The notes below the pieces were generated by a model that did not search any database, was not told where the DNA came from, and saw nothing but the letters and a program-made list of their open reading frames with translations. The position numbers and the translations under genes are program-made. 12,402 bases of DNA from assembly GCA_034666705.1 (NCBI GenBank), contig JAXDLH010000365.1, positions 1 through 12,402 of the forward strand. Reading direction: 5' to 3'. Shown here one piece after another: positions 6,624 to 12,402 of the stretch. Every line of letters starts with the position of its first letter. Position 1 is the stretch's first letter. This DNA is from JAXDLH01 sp034666705. GTDB lineage: Bacteria; Chloroflexota; UBA6077; SHYK01.

Positions 6624-7589
6624 TTGGGGGGAGAACTCGCGCGGCGCCGGCTCGCGCGCAGGCGGCGGCGTCAGAGCGCCGACTTCCTCACGGCGCTCAT
6701 CGTGATGGCCGTCTGCGTTCTCGGCGCCGTGATGACCGCCCACCTCACGACTCCCTCCGTCGCCATCGCCCAGGAGGGGCCCCCGCCGGCTGCGGTCGTC
6801 GCGGGCACGCCCGTCATCGGCTCGGATACCGACCTGGTCACGGACGAGTTCTACGTCCATATTCCAGCCACCGCGGTCGCACCACTCCAGGTTGTGGTCG
6901 TGCTGCACGGCATGGGCGGGAAGGGCCCCGAGTTCACCGAGCTCGCTCGCGACCGCGCCGACCAGCACAACTGGGTCCTGGTGGCACCCACATTCGAATA
7001 CGGGAACTGGTTGGATCCGGCGGTCGTCACCCGTGAGGCTGCGGCCGAGCTGCCCGACATCGCATCGTTCATCGATCGCCTCCCGGCCGTTATCGGCAAG
7101 GAGATCAAGCCGCGCATCTTCCTGTATGGCTTCTCCCGCGGGGGGCAGACCGCCAATCGTTTCGCCCTCGTTTATCCGCAGCGCGTCGCCGCCGTTGCCA
7201 TTTGCTCCTCCGGCACCTACACGGTGCCCGCTTTCTCGATTCCCAATCCCGACTCCTCTGACGGAGTTGATCCCCTCTTCTTCCCGTACGGCGTCGCGAA
7301 CCTCGACAGCTTGTTCGGCCAGCCCTTCGACGGCGCCACATTCGCGCACGTCCCCTTCTGGGTCGGCGTGGGCACGGAGGATCGCAACCCGGCGGACGTC
7401 CCGCACCAGTGGGACCGCACGCTCGGCAGCAACCGGCTCGAGCGAGCGCAACAATTTGGCCAGTGGCTCCGCGCTGCCGGCACGCCTGTCGACGTGCAGC
7501 TCTTCGCCGGCCTCAGCCACGTAGAAAGCGAGACGATGCGCGACGACGCATTCGACTTCTTCGCGGCACAACCCGATACCGGAAGTTGA
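6624..7589 (+). CDS. Exported PHB-depolymerase/feruloyl-esterase-like alpha/beta hydrolase
   Basis: This is a 321-residue secreted hydrolase. The TTG at 6624 is chosen because GGAGG (6615-6619) lies 4 nt before it; the open frame continues upstream but only antisense to the neighbouring gene. The N-terminus is arginine-rich (RRRLARRRRR), followed by a hydrophobic stretch (21-40) and a signal-peptidase-like AIA site near residue 49. The mature part has the oxyanion motif VVVLHGMGG, nucleophile S171 in YGFSRGGQ, probable acid D253 in VGTEDRNP, and H299 in AGLSHVES. The fold matches the LpqC/poly(3-hydroxybutyrate) depolymerase or esterase-PHB group. These cleave ester bonds in polyesters or feruloyl-polysaccharides; the substrate here is unknown. 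The basic run lacks a clean RR-x-F-x-K Tat motif, so Sec export or membrane anchoring is likelier. It pairs divergently with the OpgC-esterase fusion, suggesting related extracytoplasmic substrates. Confidence 0.87.
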   Translation: MGGELARRRLARRRRRQSADFLTALIVMAVCVLGAVMTAHLTTPSVAIAQEGPPPAAVVAGTPVIGSDTDLVTDEFYVHIPATAVAPLQVVVVLHGMGGKGPEFTELARDRADQHNWVLVAPTFEYGNWLDPAVVTREAAAELPDIASFIDRLPAVIGKEIKPRIFLYGFSRGGQTANRFALVYPQRVAAVAICSSGTYTVPAFSIPNPDSSDGVDPLFFPYGVANLDSLFGQPFDGATFAHVPFWVGVGTEDRNPADVPHQWDRTLGSNRLERAQQFGQWLRAAGTPVDVQLFAGLSHVESETMRDDAFDFFAAQPDTGS

Positions 7590-7637
7590 TGGCAGCCGGT
7601 TGGAGCTGATGCGAGGGGCGAGCGCTGGAACGCGATC

Positions 7638-7751
7638 TCACCCTTCAGCGGCCTCGCCGATCGCCCAGATGATGAAGGCGATTGCGAGCGCGAGGCCCAT
7701 TGCGATGAGCGGTCCCCACGACATAAACGCCCCGTGCTCGATCATCCCCAT
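7638..7751 (-). CDS. 37-residue single-pass membrane protein
   Basis: This short gene encodes 37 residues: an acidic N-terminal part (MGMIEHGAFMSWG), one hydrophobic helix (about 14-31, PLIAMGLALAIAFIIWAI) and a short GEAAEG tail. GGAG lies 6 nt before the ATG at 7751; a second ATG two codons later is possible. It ends with TGA at 7638-7640. The gene is convergent with the exported hydrolase (48-nt gap) and divergent from the triple-domain secreted protein. Small single-helix proteins of this kind often stabilise or regulate a larger membrane complex, but the sequence does not identify a partner. I do not recognise the family. Support comes from the start signal, the clean helix and the lack of any competing gene; chance remains possible at this length. 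Confidence 0.55.
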   Translation of the reverse strand: MGMIEHGAFMSWGPLIAMGLALAIAFIIWAIGEAAEG

Positions 7752-7801
7752 GCGACGCTCCGGCTTCCGGTGCTGCTCGCTTTCAGGCTAGGGGCCAGAG
7801 A

Positions 7802-7816
7802 TTAACCAGCCGTTAA
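7802..7816. promoter_or_regulatory. TTAAC-N5-GTTAA inverted repeat upstream of the 37-residue gene
   Basis: TTAAC (7802-7806) and GTTAA (7812-7816) are exact inverted arms around CAGCC. The site is notably AT-rich for this DNA and lies 50 nt upstream of the small membrane protein. It is also about 240 nt upstream of the secreted protein gene. It looks like a binding site for a dimeric regulator. No -10 with a standard spacer from it was found. Confidence 0.4.
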
Positions 7817-7849
7817 GCGAAGCAAGCGGCTAGGTGAACGGCAATTTTG

Positions 7850-7901
7850 GGCTCTGCGAGCCGCCAGGCGCGTCCCCGCTTGAGGGCTGCGGAAGCGCAG
7901 C
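7850..7901. other. Two short hairpins in the 293-nt gap before the secreted repeat protein
   Basis: The gap 7752-8044 has no coding sequence I can support. It holds the TTAAC inverted repeat, two small perfect hairpins, and the promoter at 7964-7992. The hairpins are GGCTC-TGC-GAGCC (7850-7862) and GCTGCG-GAAG-CGCAGC (7886-7901). Neither has a T tract. They might belong to a small RNA or be chance in GC-rich DNA. Confidence 0.3.
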
Positions 7902-7963
7902 TACCTATCCATTCGAGTTGCTCGAGCAGCGCACGCACGCGATGCCGATTGGCATTGGCGGCA

Positions 7964-7992
7964 TTGCGGTGAGGGCCGGTCCCGGGTACGAT
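7964..7992 (+). promoter_or_regulatory. Sigma70-like promoter for the secreted repeat protein
   Basis: TTGCGG (7964-7969) and TACGAT (7987-7992) are separated by exactly 17 nt, the best spaced promoter in the window. It predicts initiation near 7999 and a leader of about 46 nt. The -10 box sits between two CCCGGG copies (7981-7986 and 7994-7999), which form an inverted repeat around it. This suggests an operator or hairpin at the promoter. Confidence 0.6.
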
Positions 7993-8044
7993 GCCCGGGC
8001 GCGCCGAGCCGGTCGGCGTCCGATGGGCCCTCCGGAGACGCCAC

Positions 8045-9925
8045 ATGCATCCAGCCCGCATCCTTTTCATCGCGCTGGTAGTCCTCGCGCTGCTGGTTCC
8101 GCCACTTGCCACGGCCCCGGGCGCCTCAGCGCAGCCCGCGGCGCCTTTCGTAGCGAGTGCGCTCCTCACCGCCGATGACCTCGGCGCCGACTGGGAATGT
8201 GACGGCGCGACGGTTGCCAGCGGGGCCTTCCGTAGCCTCCAGTCCTCATGCGTCGGGCCAGAGGACGACGACGGCGCTCCGTCGATATTTGGGACGCAGG
8301 TCACCTACCAGGCCGACGGTGCGCTGCTCGATACGGGCAGTCTCGACGCCGCGGCCCTGGCCGCCACGACCGATCAACTCGGGCAACAGGTCGGCCCCGC
8401 GGGCCAGTTGCCGCGAGCCCGAACGAGTTTCGACCCGGTGGTCGGCGACTTCGCCTACTGGCTGCGCGCTTCCGTACAGGATGATGGCCGCGATCTGGAC
8501 GTCATCGTCGTCGCCTTCCGGGTCGGGAGCTACGGCGCGGGTACCTACGCTGTCGGCCCAACTGGCACGCTCGACATGGCCGATATGGTCATCTACGCGG
8601 GCGTGGTTGCGGAGCGCATGGCCGTGCTCCCGCCCGTGGGGAGCGCGGCTCCAACCCCGGCCCCTACGGCGCTTCCAACCCCGGCGGCCCGGCCCACGGC
8701 GGTCGGGCTGGCCACCGCTCCGCCAGCACCCGGCGCCACGTCCATTCCAACGGTGGCAACCGCGCCGGTGGCCCCAGGCGCACCAACCGGTGGTGGCGGC
8801 ATCACGGCCGCCCGAGCCGGGTGCCCCGCCCCCGCGGACCTCGGCCCGACCTGGCAGGAGCTCCCGAATGGCGCGCTGGAGAAGACCAGCGGATCGATCA
8901 CCACGGTGGGTCGCGGGCTCGTCAACCCAGCCGCCCGCACCGGTGCCGTCGGCATCATCTGCGTCGTCGCGTTCATGCCCAGTGGCACAGCACCCGGAGA
9001 CAGCGACGTGCTTTCCGGGACACAGGCATTTGCTACTGCCACGGTGCCCGGCGCAACCGAGATCAGCGGACCACCTGTAGGCCAGGCGACCCACTGGTTT
9101 CAGGGGCAAGATCAGGTCAATGGCCAGCCTACCGCATTCCTCATCGTGGGCTTCCGTGCCGGTGGGGCACTGGCGCTGCTCACCGGATTAGGCGACCCGG
9201 GCCGCCTGAGCCCGGCCGACGTGCTCCCGGCGGCGCAGATCACGGCGAACCACCTCACCGCCAACCCGCCGGTCGCGAGCCCGACAGCGCCCCTGCCTGC
9301 GGCAACAGCGCAACCGGTAACCGCGCCGGGTTCCGCGGCTCCATTTGCGCCCGGAGCTACCGTTGTACCCGCCACGATCCCGACGCGCGTTGCGCAGACC
9401 ACGGTCGCGCCTGCGGTCGCCGGTCGCGCCAATCCCGCCGCGGCCCGTGCCGACGTGCTGGCCGTGTCCGACCTTGGCGCTGGCTGGCGCGAGAGCGCAA
9501 CGAGTCCGCACGAGGACAGCGACAGCGGGTTCTTCGTCTTCCAGCGAGCCTTTGGTGCCACGAGCGCACGGACCGGTCCGCGCGCCATTTCAAGCGCAAT
9601 CATTCTGGATCTCAGCAGCATACCCGCGACCGACAGCGACGTGGGGGACGTGATGCAGAGCATCATCGGCAAGTACACCACCGGGCAGGGCACGAGTGAG
9701 GTGGCTGGGCCTGCGGTCGGTCAAGGCACGCGCTGGGCCATGAGCCAGTACACGTCGAGCGACGGCAACACGTCGGACGAAGTGCTCGTGGCGTTCCGGG
9801 CCGGGGGTGCGGTCGCCTTCCTGTACGCACTAAGCCTGCCTGGCCAGGTGAGTCCCGGCGACCTCGCCCCGCTCGCGCAGATCGTCGCCGGCCGGATGAC
9901 CACGAATCCGCCCATCGGGAGCTAG
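8045..9925 (+). CDS. Secreted protein with three tandem copies of a Chloroflexota-type exported domain
   Basis: This is a 626-residue exported protein of unknown function. The ATG at 8045 has GGAG (8034-8037) 7 nt upstream and opens a classical signal peptide with an ASA cleavage site near residue 29. Three diverged modules follow, at about 36-199, 255-410 and 464-624. Each opens with a D-L-G-x-x-W element (DDLGADW, ADLGPTW, SDLGAGW). Modules 2 and 3 also share GP(P/A)VGQxTxW, VxFRAGGAxAxL, L-x-x-PGxxSPxDxxPxAQI and N-P-P ends; module 1 keeps VVAFRVGSYGAG. Pro/Thr/Ala linkers (200-254, 411-463) join them. Modules 1 and 2 each have one cysteine pair (C52/C69, C260/C306) and module 3 has none. 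The module resembles secreted sensor-type or lipoprotein domains common in this kind of genome, possibly ligand-binding. There is no lipobox and no C-terminal anchor, so free secretion is likely. Confidence 0.8.
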   Translation: MHPARILFIALVVLALLVPPLATAPGASAQPAAPFVASALLTADDLGADWECDGATVASGAFRSLQSSCVGPEDDDGAPSIFGTQVTYQADGALLDTGSLDAAALAATTDQLGQQVGPAGQLPRARTSFDPVVGDFAYWLRASVQDDGRDLDVIVVAFRVGSYGAGTYAVGPTGTLDMADMVIYAGVVAERMAVLPPVGSAAPTPAPTALPTPAARPTAVGLATAPPAPGATSIPTVATAPVAPGAPTGGGGITAARAGCPAPADLGPTWQELPNGALEKTSGSITTVGRGLVNPAARTGAVGIICVVAFMPSGTAPGDSDVLSGTQAFATATVPGATEISGPPVGQATHWFQGQDQVNGQPTAFLIVGFRAGGALALLTGLGDPGRLSPADVLPAAQITANHLTANPPVASPTAPLPAATAQPVTAPGSAAPFAPGATVVPATIPTRVAQTTVAPAVAGRANPAAARADVLAVSDLGAGWRESATSPHEDSDSGFFVFQRAFGATSARTGPRAISSAIILDLSSIPATDSDVGDVMQSIIGKYTTGQGTSEVAGPAVGQGTRWAMSQYTSSDGNTSDEVLVAFRAGGAVAFLYALSLPGQVSPGDLAPLAQIVAGRMTTNPPIGS

Positions 9926-9981
9926 TACCGCCGGGCGCATGTTTCTCGTTGATTGCCGCCGCGTTGTAGTGGCTGGCTATG

Positions 9982-9999
9982 AAAGTGGCATAAAGTGGC
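9982..9999. repeat. Direct repeat AAAGTGGC with 10-bp period
   Basis: AAAGTGGC occurs at 9982-9989 and again at 9992-9999, exactly one helical turn apart. A third partial copy (AGTGGC) lies at 9968-9973. Direct repeats on one face of the helix are typical of binding sites for tandemly bound regulators. They lie about 240 nt upstream of the receiver gene and 25-50 nt upstream of the first -10-like box. Confidence 0.45.
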
Positions 10000-10080
10000 C
10001 AGGCCTCGTGATACTGGGGTCTGGTACTATCCACGTGCGACGCGCCCTGCCGCGCGAGCGCGATAGCGAACGCTATACTA

Positions 10081-10132
10081 CTGGCGTGGTCAAGGTCGCA
10101 AACATTAGGGTTTTCCCTGAAGACCACGCTGG
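10081..10132 (+). promoter_or_regulatory. Nested inverted repeat in the leader of the receiver gene
   Basis: GCGTGGTC (10084-10091) is exactly complementary to GACCACGC (10122-10129). As RNA the stem extends to 11 pairs (10081-10091 with 10122-10132), two of them G-U. Inside it, AGGG-TTTT-CCCT forms a second hairpin (about 10107-10119) that extends with weaker pairs. The structure begins just after TATACT (10074-10079). It could be the folded 5' end of a message or a small RNA, and I do not recognise a known riboswitch. Confidence 0.45.
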
Positions 10133-10239
10133 ACTGAATGATGGCGACCGTCCCTGGTGTGCAACCCCATCGCTGAGAGGGTGCTGCGATTCATGCCTAC
10201 GGCGGTCCCATTGCGGCTTCCTATGCACCCGAGGTGACG

Positions 10240-10599
10240 GTGTCGCCCCGGGTGCTCGTCGTGGACGACGAGGACGCAATTCGCGCGCTCGTCGCTGCGG
10301 CGCTCCGTGCCCGGCAGTACGAGGTGCACACGGCGGCCAACGGCCGAGAAGCGCTGAACGTCGTCGCCGAGTGGCTGCCCCAATTCGTCCTCCTCGACGT
10401 GAACATGCCAGTGCTCGACGGGTATGGTTTCGCCCGGGGCCTCTGCGAGCTGGGCATCAAGCTCCGCATCTGCATCATGACCGCCACGCCCGACCCCGCC
10501 GGCGCGGCCGCGGAGATCGGGGCTGAGGCATACCTCCGCAAGCCGTTCACCCTGCCTGAGCTGTACGCCATGGTGTCGCGCATCGCCGAAGCCGCATAG
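10240..10599 (+). CDS. Stand-alone CheY-like response-regulator receiver
   Basis: This 119-residue single-domain receiver is phosphorylated on aspartate by a sensor histidine kinase and signals through protein contacts. All landmarks are present: acidic pair D9-D10 (VLVVDDE), phospho-acceptor D53 (VLLDVNMP), T81 (IMTAT), and K101 in AYLRKPF preceded by the switch tyrosine. There is no output domain, so it should act on a partner rather than on DNA. The GTG at 10240 is chosen because GAGG (10231-10234), part of a GAGGTGA anti-16S match, lies 5 nt before it; the GTG at 10234 overlaps that site and would add two residues. No kinase lies in the window, so it is an orphan. The unusual structured region upstream may regulate it. 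It ends 95 nt from the convergent hydrolase gene. Confidence 0.92.
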   Translation: MSPRVLVVDDEDAIRALVAAALRARQYEVHTAANGREALNVVAEWLPQFVLLDVNMPVLDGYGFARGLCELGIKLRICIMTATPDPAGAAAEIGAEAYLRKPFTLPELYAMVSRIAEAA

Positions 10600-10649
10600 C
10601 GGCATCGTGGCCCAGATAAAACGCAGAGCGCCGCAACCGATCGATGCCG
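10600..10649. terminator. Inverted repeat between convergent genes (weak terminator candidate)
   Basis: CGGCATCG (10600-10607) is exactly complementary to CGATGCCG (10642-10649). It starts just after the receiver stop and precedes the convergent hydrolase end at 10695. The loop is long (34 nt) and no T tract follows on either strand, so a bidirectional terminator is possible but unproven. The gap also contains the palindrome ATGGTGACCAT (10668-10678). Confidence 0.3.
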
Positions 10650-10694
10650 TTCAGCGCCATCGCGGGCATGGTGACCATCGTTCCCTCGCGATAC

Positions 10695-11558
10695 CTACGC
10701 GGGTGGGAGCTCCTGCAAGAAGCGGGCCACCTCGCGGTTGTAGGGCCCCAGATTGTCGTCGTGCACGGTGTGCGAGGCGTAGGGGATCTCGACCCAGCGG
10801 ATGTACGGGTTGGCCTCGCTCATCGCCCGGGGCATCTCCGCCGACAGGATGTCCGACATCCCACCGCGCAGCACGAGGGTGGGGCAACGCAGGTTGCGCA
10901 CGTGCGGCCACAGATCACTTGGCGCCTGCCCACCGGGTCGGGCGCGGGCCGCTCTGATGCCAGCCAGGTCGTATCGCCAGGTGACTGTGCCGTCGGGGAG
11001 TTGCTTCAGCGAGCTCTGGACCACGGCCTGAAGCGTCTCGGGAGACAATGTAGGACGGAGCATGCGCATGTGCGCCTCGGCCTCGACCCAGGAGGCGAAG
11101 CTGCTCGGCGTCGCGTCCAACTCGCGGCCGATGCGCGCACTGCCAGGCATAGGCGGGTCGGTCGCCGGGCCCATATCCTCGATGATGGCCGCCCGCACAC
11201 GCTCCGGGTGCTTCGCCGCATAGACGATCGCATTGGCGCCACCCATGGAGTGCCCGTGGAGCACGAAGCGCTCCAACCCGAGCTGCGTGACGAACGCCTC
11301 GAGGTCGGCCACGAAGGCATCGCGGGTGTAGTCGCCGTGCGGCGCCCAATCGCTGTCGCCCCGGCCGCGCTGGTCGAGCGCGAGCACCCGGTACTGCGCG
11401 CTGAGTGGCTGCGCCACCGGGTCCCAGGTACGGGCCGAGCTGCGCAATCCATGAAGCATGACGATCGACGGGACCGCCGCGTCACCCCACTCGAGGTAGT
11501 GCAGGCGCAGCCCATTCGCCTCGAGAAATCCGTCCTTTGCCGCTGCCTGAATGGCCAC
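10695..11558 (-). CDS. Alpha/beta hydrolase (MhpC-like fold)
   Basis: This is a 287-residue cytoplasmic hydrolase. It has the HG oxyanion motif (VMLHGLRSSARTW, about 33-45), the DQRGRGDSD segment after strand 4, and nucleophile S104 in LHGHSMGGANA. The acid is probably D236 (LRGGMSDIL), and the catalytic histidine is H266 in SHTVHDDN. Length and motif order fit the epoxide-hydrolase/haloperoxidase/C-C-bond hydrolase group. The GTG at 11558 follows a strong AGGAGG (7-nt spacing). There is no signal peptide. The gene is divergent from an extradiol-dioxygenase-family gene, and in meta-cleavage pathways a C-C hydrolase acts directly after such a dioxygenase, so a shared pathway is plausible. Esterase or lactonase activity on another substrate is an equal alternative. 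A weak -10-like TAGAGT lies at 11595-11590. Confidence 0.88.
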   Translation of the reverse strand: MAIQAAAKDGFLEANGLRLHYLEWGDAAVPSIVMLHGLRSSARTWDPVAQPLSAQYRVLALDQRGRGDSDWAPHGDYTRDAFVADLEAFVTQLGLERFVLHGHSMGGANAIVYAAKHPERVRAAIIEDMGPATDPPMPGSARIGRELDATPSSFASWVEAEAHMRMLRPTLSPETLQAVVQSSLKQLPDGTVTWRYDLAGIRAARARPGGQAPSDLWPHVRNLRCPTLVLRGGMSDILSAEMPRAMSEANPYIRWVEIPYASHTVHDDNLGPYNREVARFLQELPPA

Positions 11559-11620
11559 TGGGCTGCCTCCTATCGGGTGGACTACTCCTACTCTACGCCG
11601 GTTGGGTCACGACGGGAAGT

Positions 11621-11642
11621 GCGCAGCAGCCTTGCGCTGCGC
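11621..11642. promoter_or_regulatory. 7-bp inverted repeat in the divergent control region
   Basis: GCGCAGC (11621-11627) and GCTGCGC (11636-11642) are exact inverted arms with an 8-nt spacer. They lie between the divergent hydrolase and dioxygenase genes and upstream of both promoters' likely -10 boxes. The site could be an operator for a dimeric regulator of the pair. No regulator gene is adjacent in the window. The rest of the 280-nt gap has no coding sequence I can support. Confidence 0.3.
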
Positions 11643-11708
11643 GAGCTCCGCCGCGATTCGTTCCTATTCGAGACGGACAGGCGGAAGAGACGCTGCATCG
11701 CGCCGCTC

Positions 11709-11737
11709 TCGACCGGGCGCCCCACTCTTCATACAAT
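11709..11737 (+). promoter_or_regulatory. Sigma70-like promoter for the dioxygenase gene
   Basis: TCGACC (11709-11714; four of six to consensus) and TACAAT (11732-11737; five of six) are separated by 17 nt. Initiation near 11744 would give a leader of about 95 nt. That leader holds a perfect 6-bp hairpin, GGCGGG-cccgaa-CCCGCC (11752-11769), and then the AGAGGAGG ribosome site (11821-11828). Confidence 0.5.
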
Positions 11738-11838
11738 GGGCACACACCGCCGGCGGGCCCGAACCCGCCAGCGCCGCGGGGCAGCGAGCCGCCCGCATCA
11801 GCACCTACAGCCAAAATGTAAGAGGAGGCATACGCCGG

Positions 11839-12402
11839 ATGGCACAACTCGTTGGGAGCTTCTTCCACTCACACGGTGGCACAACCACGATCCCGGGTGA
11901 GCTGTGGCGCGAGAAAGTACGCCTCGGCCGCCCCGTGCGCGAGGATGTCCCCGTCGAAGACGACGAGACGAACGTCGCGAAGGCGGCACGAACCCACGAG
12001 GGGTTTCGCGTACTGCGGGAGAAGATCGCCGAGCTGAAGACCGACGTGCTGATCTGCTTCAGCGACGATCAGCTCGAATGCTTCGACTTCAATAATTACC
12101 CGGCCTTCGCCGTCTACGTTGGCGAGGAGTTCCGCAAGACGCCGCGCGAGCGCTTCCCTGGCCAGGCCCAGGCCGGTCGCCACGCGGAACCAGGCTCGAC
12201 GTTCAAGGGGTGTCCGGAGCTGGCGGTGGGAGTGCTGACTGGCGTCATGCAGCGCGGCTTCGACCCATCGTTCTGCATGGATATGCCCAAGCCGGATCGT
12301 GGCATCGCCGGGGGGATCATCCGTACCGCCGAGGAGCTGACCGACTGGAGCATGCCGATCGTCCCGATCATGATGAACCTCTACTTCGCCCCGCAGCCGA
12401 CG
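11839..12402 (+). CDS. Class III (LigB-type) extradiol dioxygenase family protein, 5' part
   Basis: The frame stays open for 188 codons to the window end without a stop, so the C-terminus is missing. AGAGGAGG (11821-11828) precedes the ATG by 10 nt. The fold markers are those of the LigB superfamily, which uses Fe(II) to open catechol-type rings. They are VGSFFHSHGG, with H12 as the probable first metal ligand; H53 in ARTHEGFRVLREKI as a second; and the strand LKTDVLICFSDDQLECFDFNNYPAFAVYVGEEF. The canonical NDH active-site histidine is Gln here (DDQ, Q78), and the later conserved DHG-like motif reads DRG (R154). A DDQ-bearing branch of this superfamily exists, so this is probably a subfamily and not a defect. 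The third ligand (a C-terminal Glu) lies off the window. The substrate is unknown. It is divergent from an alpha/beta hydrolase. Confidence 0.8.
   Translation, partial: MAQLVGSFFHSHGGTTTIPGELWREKVRLGRPVREDVPVEDDETNVAKAARTHEGFRVLREKIAELKTDVLICFSDDQLECFDFNNYPAFAVYVGEEFRKTPRERFPGQAQAGRHAEPGSTFKGCPELAVGVLTGVMQRGFDPSFCMDMPKPDRGIAGGIIRTAEELTDWSMPIVPIMMNLYFAPQPT

Larger units (their letters stand above)
9926..10239. other. 314-nt non-coding region before the receiver gene
   Basis: No open frame here has protein-like composition. The stretch holds three AGTGGC copies (9968-9999), -10-like boxes TACTAT (10025-10030, preceded by TGG as in an extended -10) and TATACT (10074-10079), and a large inverted repeat (10081-10132). 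A 5-bp CGCCC/GGGCG pair spans the stop codon of the preceding gene and is too weak to call a terminator. The region looks like a regulatory leader rather than lost coding sequence. Confidence 0.5.

Noticed and set aside
6603..7571. Minus-strand open frame extending the OpgC-esterase protein N-terminally to about 1064 residues
   Set aside because: The extra part is exactly antisense to the exported hydrolase, is charged and low in hydrophobics, and has no homology-like motifs; the real protein begins near the basic segment before RDARIDLLRG.
7834..8178. 114-residue plus-strand frame in the gap before the secreted protein
   Set aside because: It runs out of frame into the signal peptide coding region, crosses the promoter, and has no ribosome site or domain-like sequence.
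8246..9109. 287-residue minus-strand frame
   Set aside because: It is antisense to the first two modules of the secreted repeat protein and has Arg/Gly-rich composition without domains.
9939..10526. 195-residue plus-strand frame overlapping the receiver gene
   Set aside because: It reads the receiver gene out of frame and has shadow-type composition after the first 60 residues; no homology-like motif was seen.
10644..11900. 418-residue plus-strand frame
   Set aside because: It is antisense to the alpha/beta hydrolase, whose complete catalytic triad and ribosome site leave no doubt about the real strand.
1..12402. CRISPR array, tRNA/rRNA genes, insertion sequences or attachment sites
   Set aside because: No regularly spaced repeats, cloverleaf-like sequences, rRNA segments, transposase motifs or flanking duplicated ends were recognised by eye; a computational scan could still find a weak one.

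Overview
The window is GC-rich chromosomal DNA (by eye about two-thirds G+C). It carries densely packed genes on both strands and no rRNA, tRNA, transposase, phage gene or CRISPR array that I can see. Several promoters look sigma70-like (TACAAT, TACGAT, TAGAAT -10 boxes). Secreted proteins have Pro/Thr/Ala linkers, and GTG and TTG starts are common. Together this suggests a free-living high-GC bacterium, perhaps Chloroflexota (Thermomicrobia-like) or an actinobacterium. That placement is an impression, not a computed assignment. A run of 22 C at the very start looks like a contig-edge artefact.

Layout. (1) 23-1039 +: the end of an ankyrin-repeat protein, followed 15 nt later by a small XRE-type DNA-binding protein. 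(2) 1157-2401 +: an MFS transporter whose Shine-Dalgarno points at an ACG codon. (3) 2421-2858 +: the remnant of what looks like a nucleotidyltransferase-type protein, interrupted by an in-frame TGA. (4) 4155-2887 -: a two-gene unit of isochorismatase-family cysteine hydrolase and small three-pass membrane protein. (5) 6569-4377 -: a 730-residue fusion of an OpgC-like multi-pass membrane domain with an extracytoplasmic esterase. It is divergent, across 54 nt, from (6) 6624-7589 +, an exported poly(3-hydroxybutyrate)-depolymerase-like hydrolase. (7) 7751-7638 -: a 37-residue single-pass membrane protein. (8) 8045-9925 +: a secreted protein built of three diverged copies of one domain joined by Pro/Thr/Ala linkers. 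(9) 10240-10599 +: an orphan CheY-like receiver, preceded by a 314-nt leader region with direct repeats and a strong nested inverted repeat. (10) 11558-10695 -: an alpha/beta hydrolase divergent from (11) 11839-12402 +, a LigB-type extradiol dioxygenase that runs off the window.

How the genes may work together. The OpgC-esterase fusion and its divergent exported hydrolase look like a cell-surface acyl- or glycan-modification module. The hydrolase/dioxygenase pair resembles a meta-cleavage step for an aromatic or related compound. The ankyrin/XRE pair is likely one transcription unit. No single large system is obvious. The most unusual items are the membrane acyltransferase-esterase fusion, the triplicated exported domain, the unannotated 37-residue membrane protein, the structured leader before the receiver gene, and the dioxygenase with two replaced active-site histidines.
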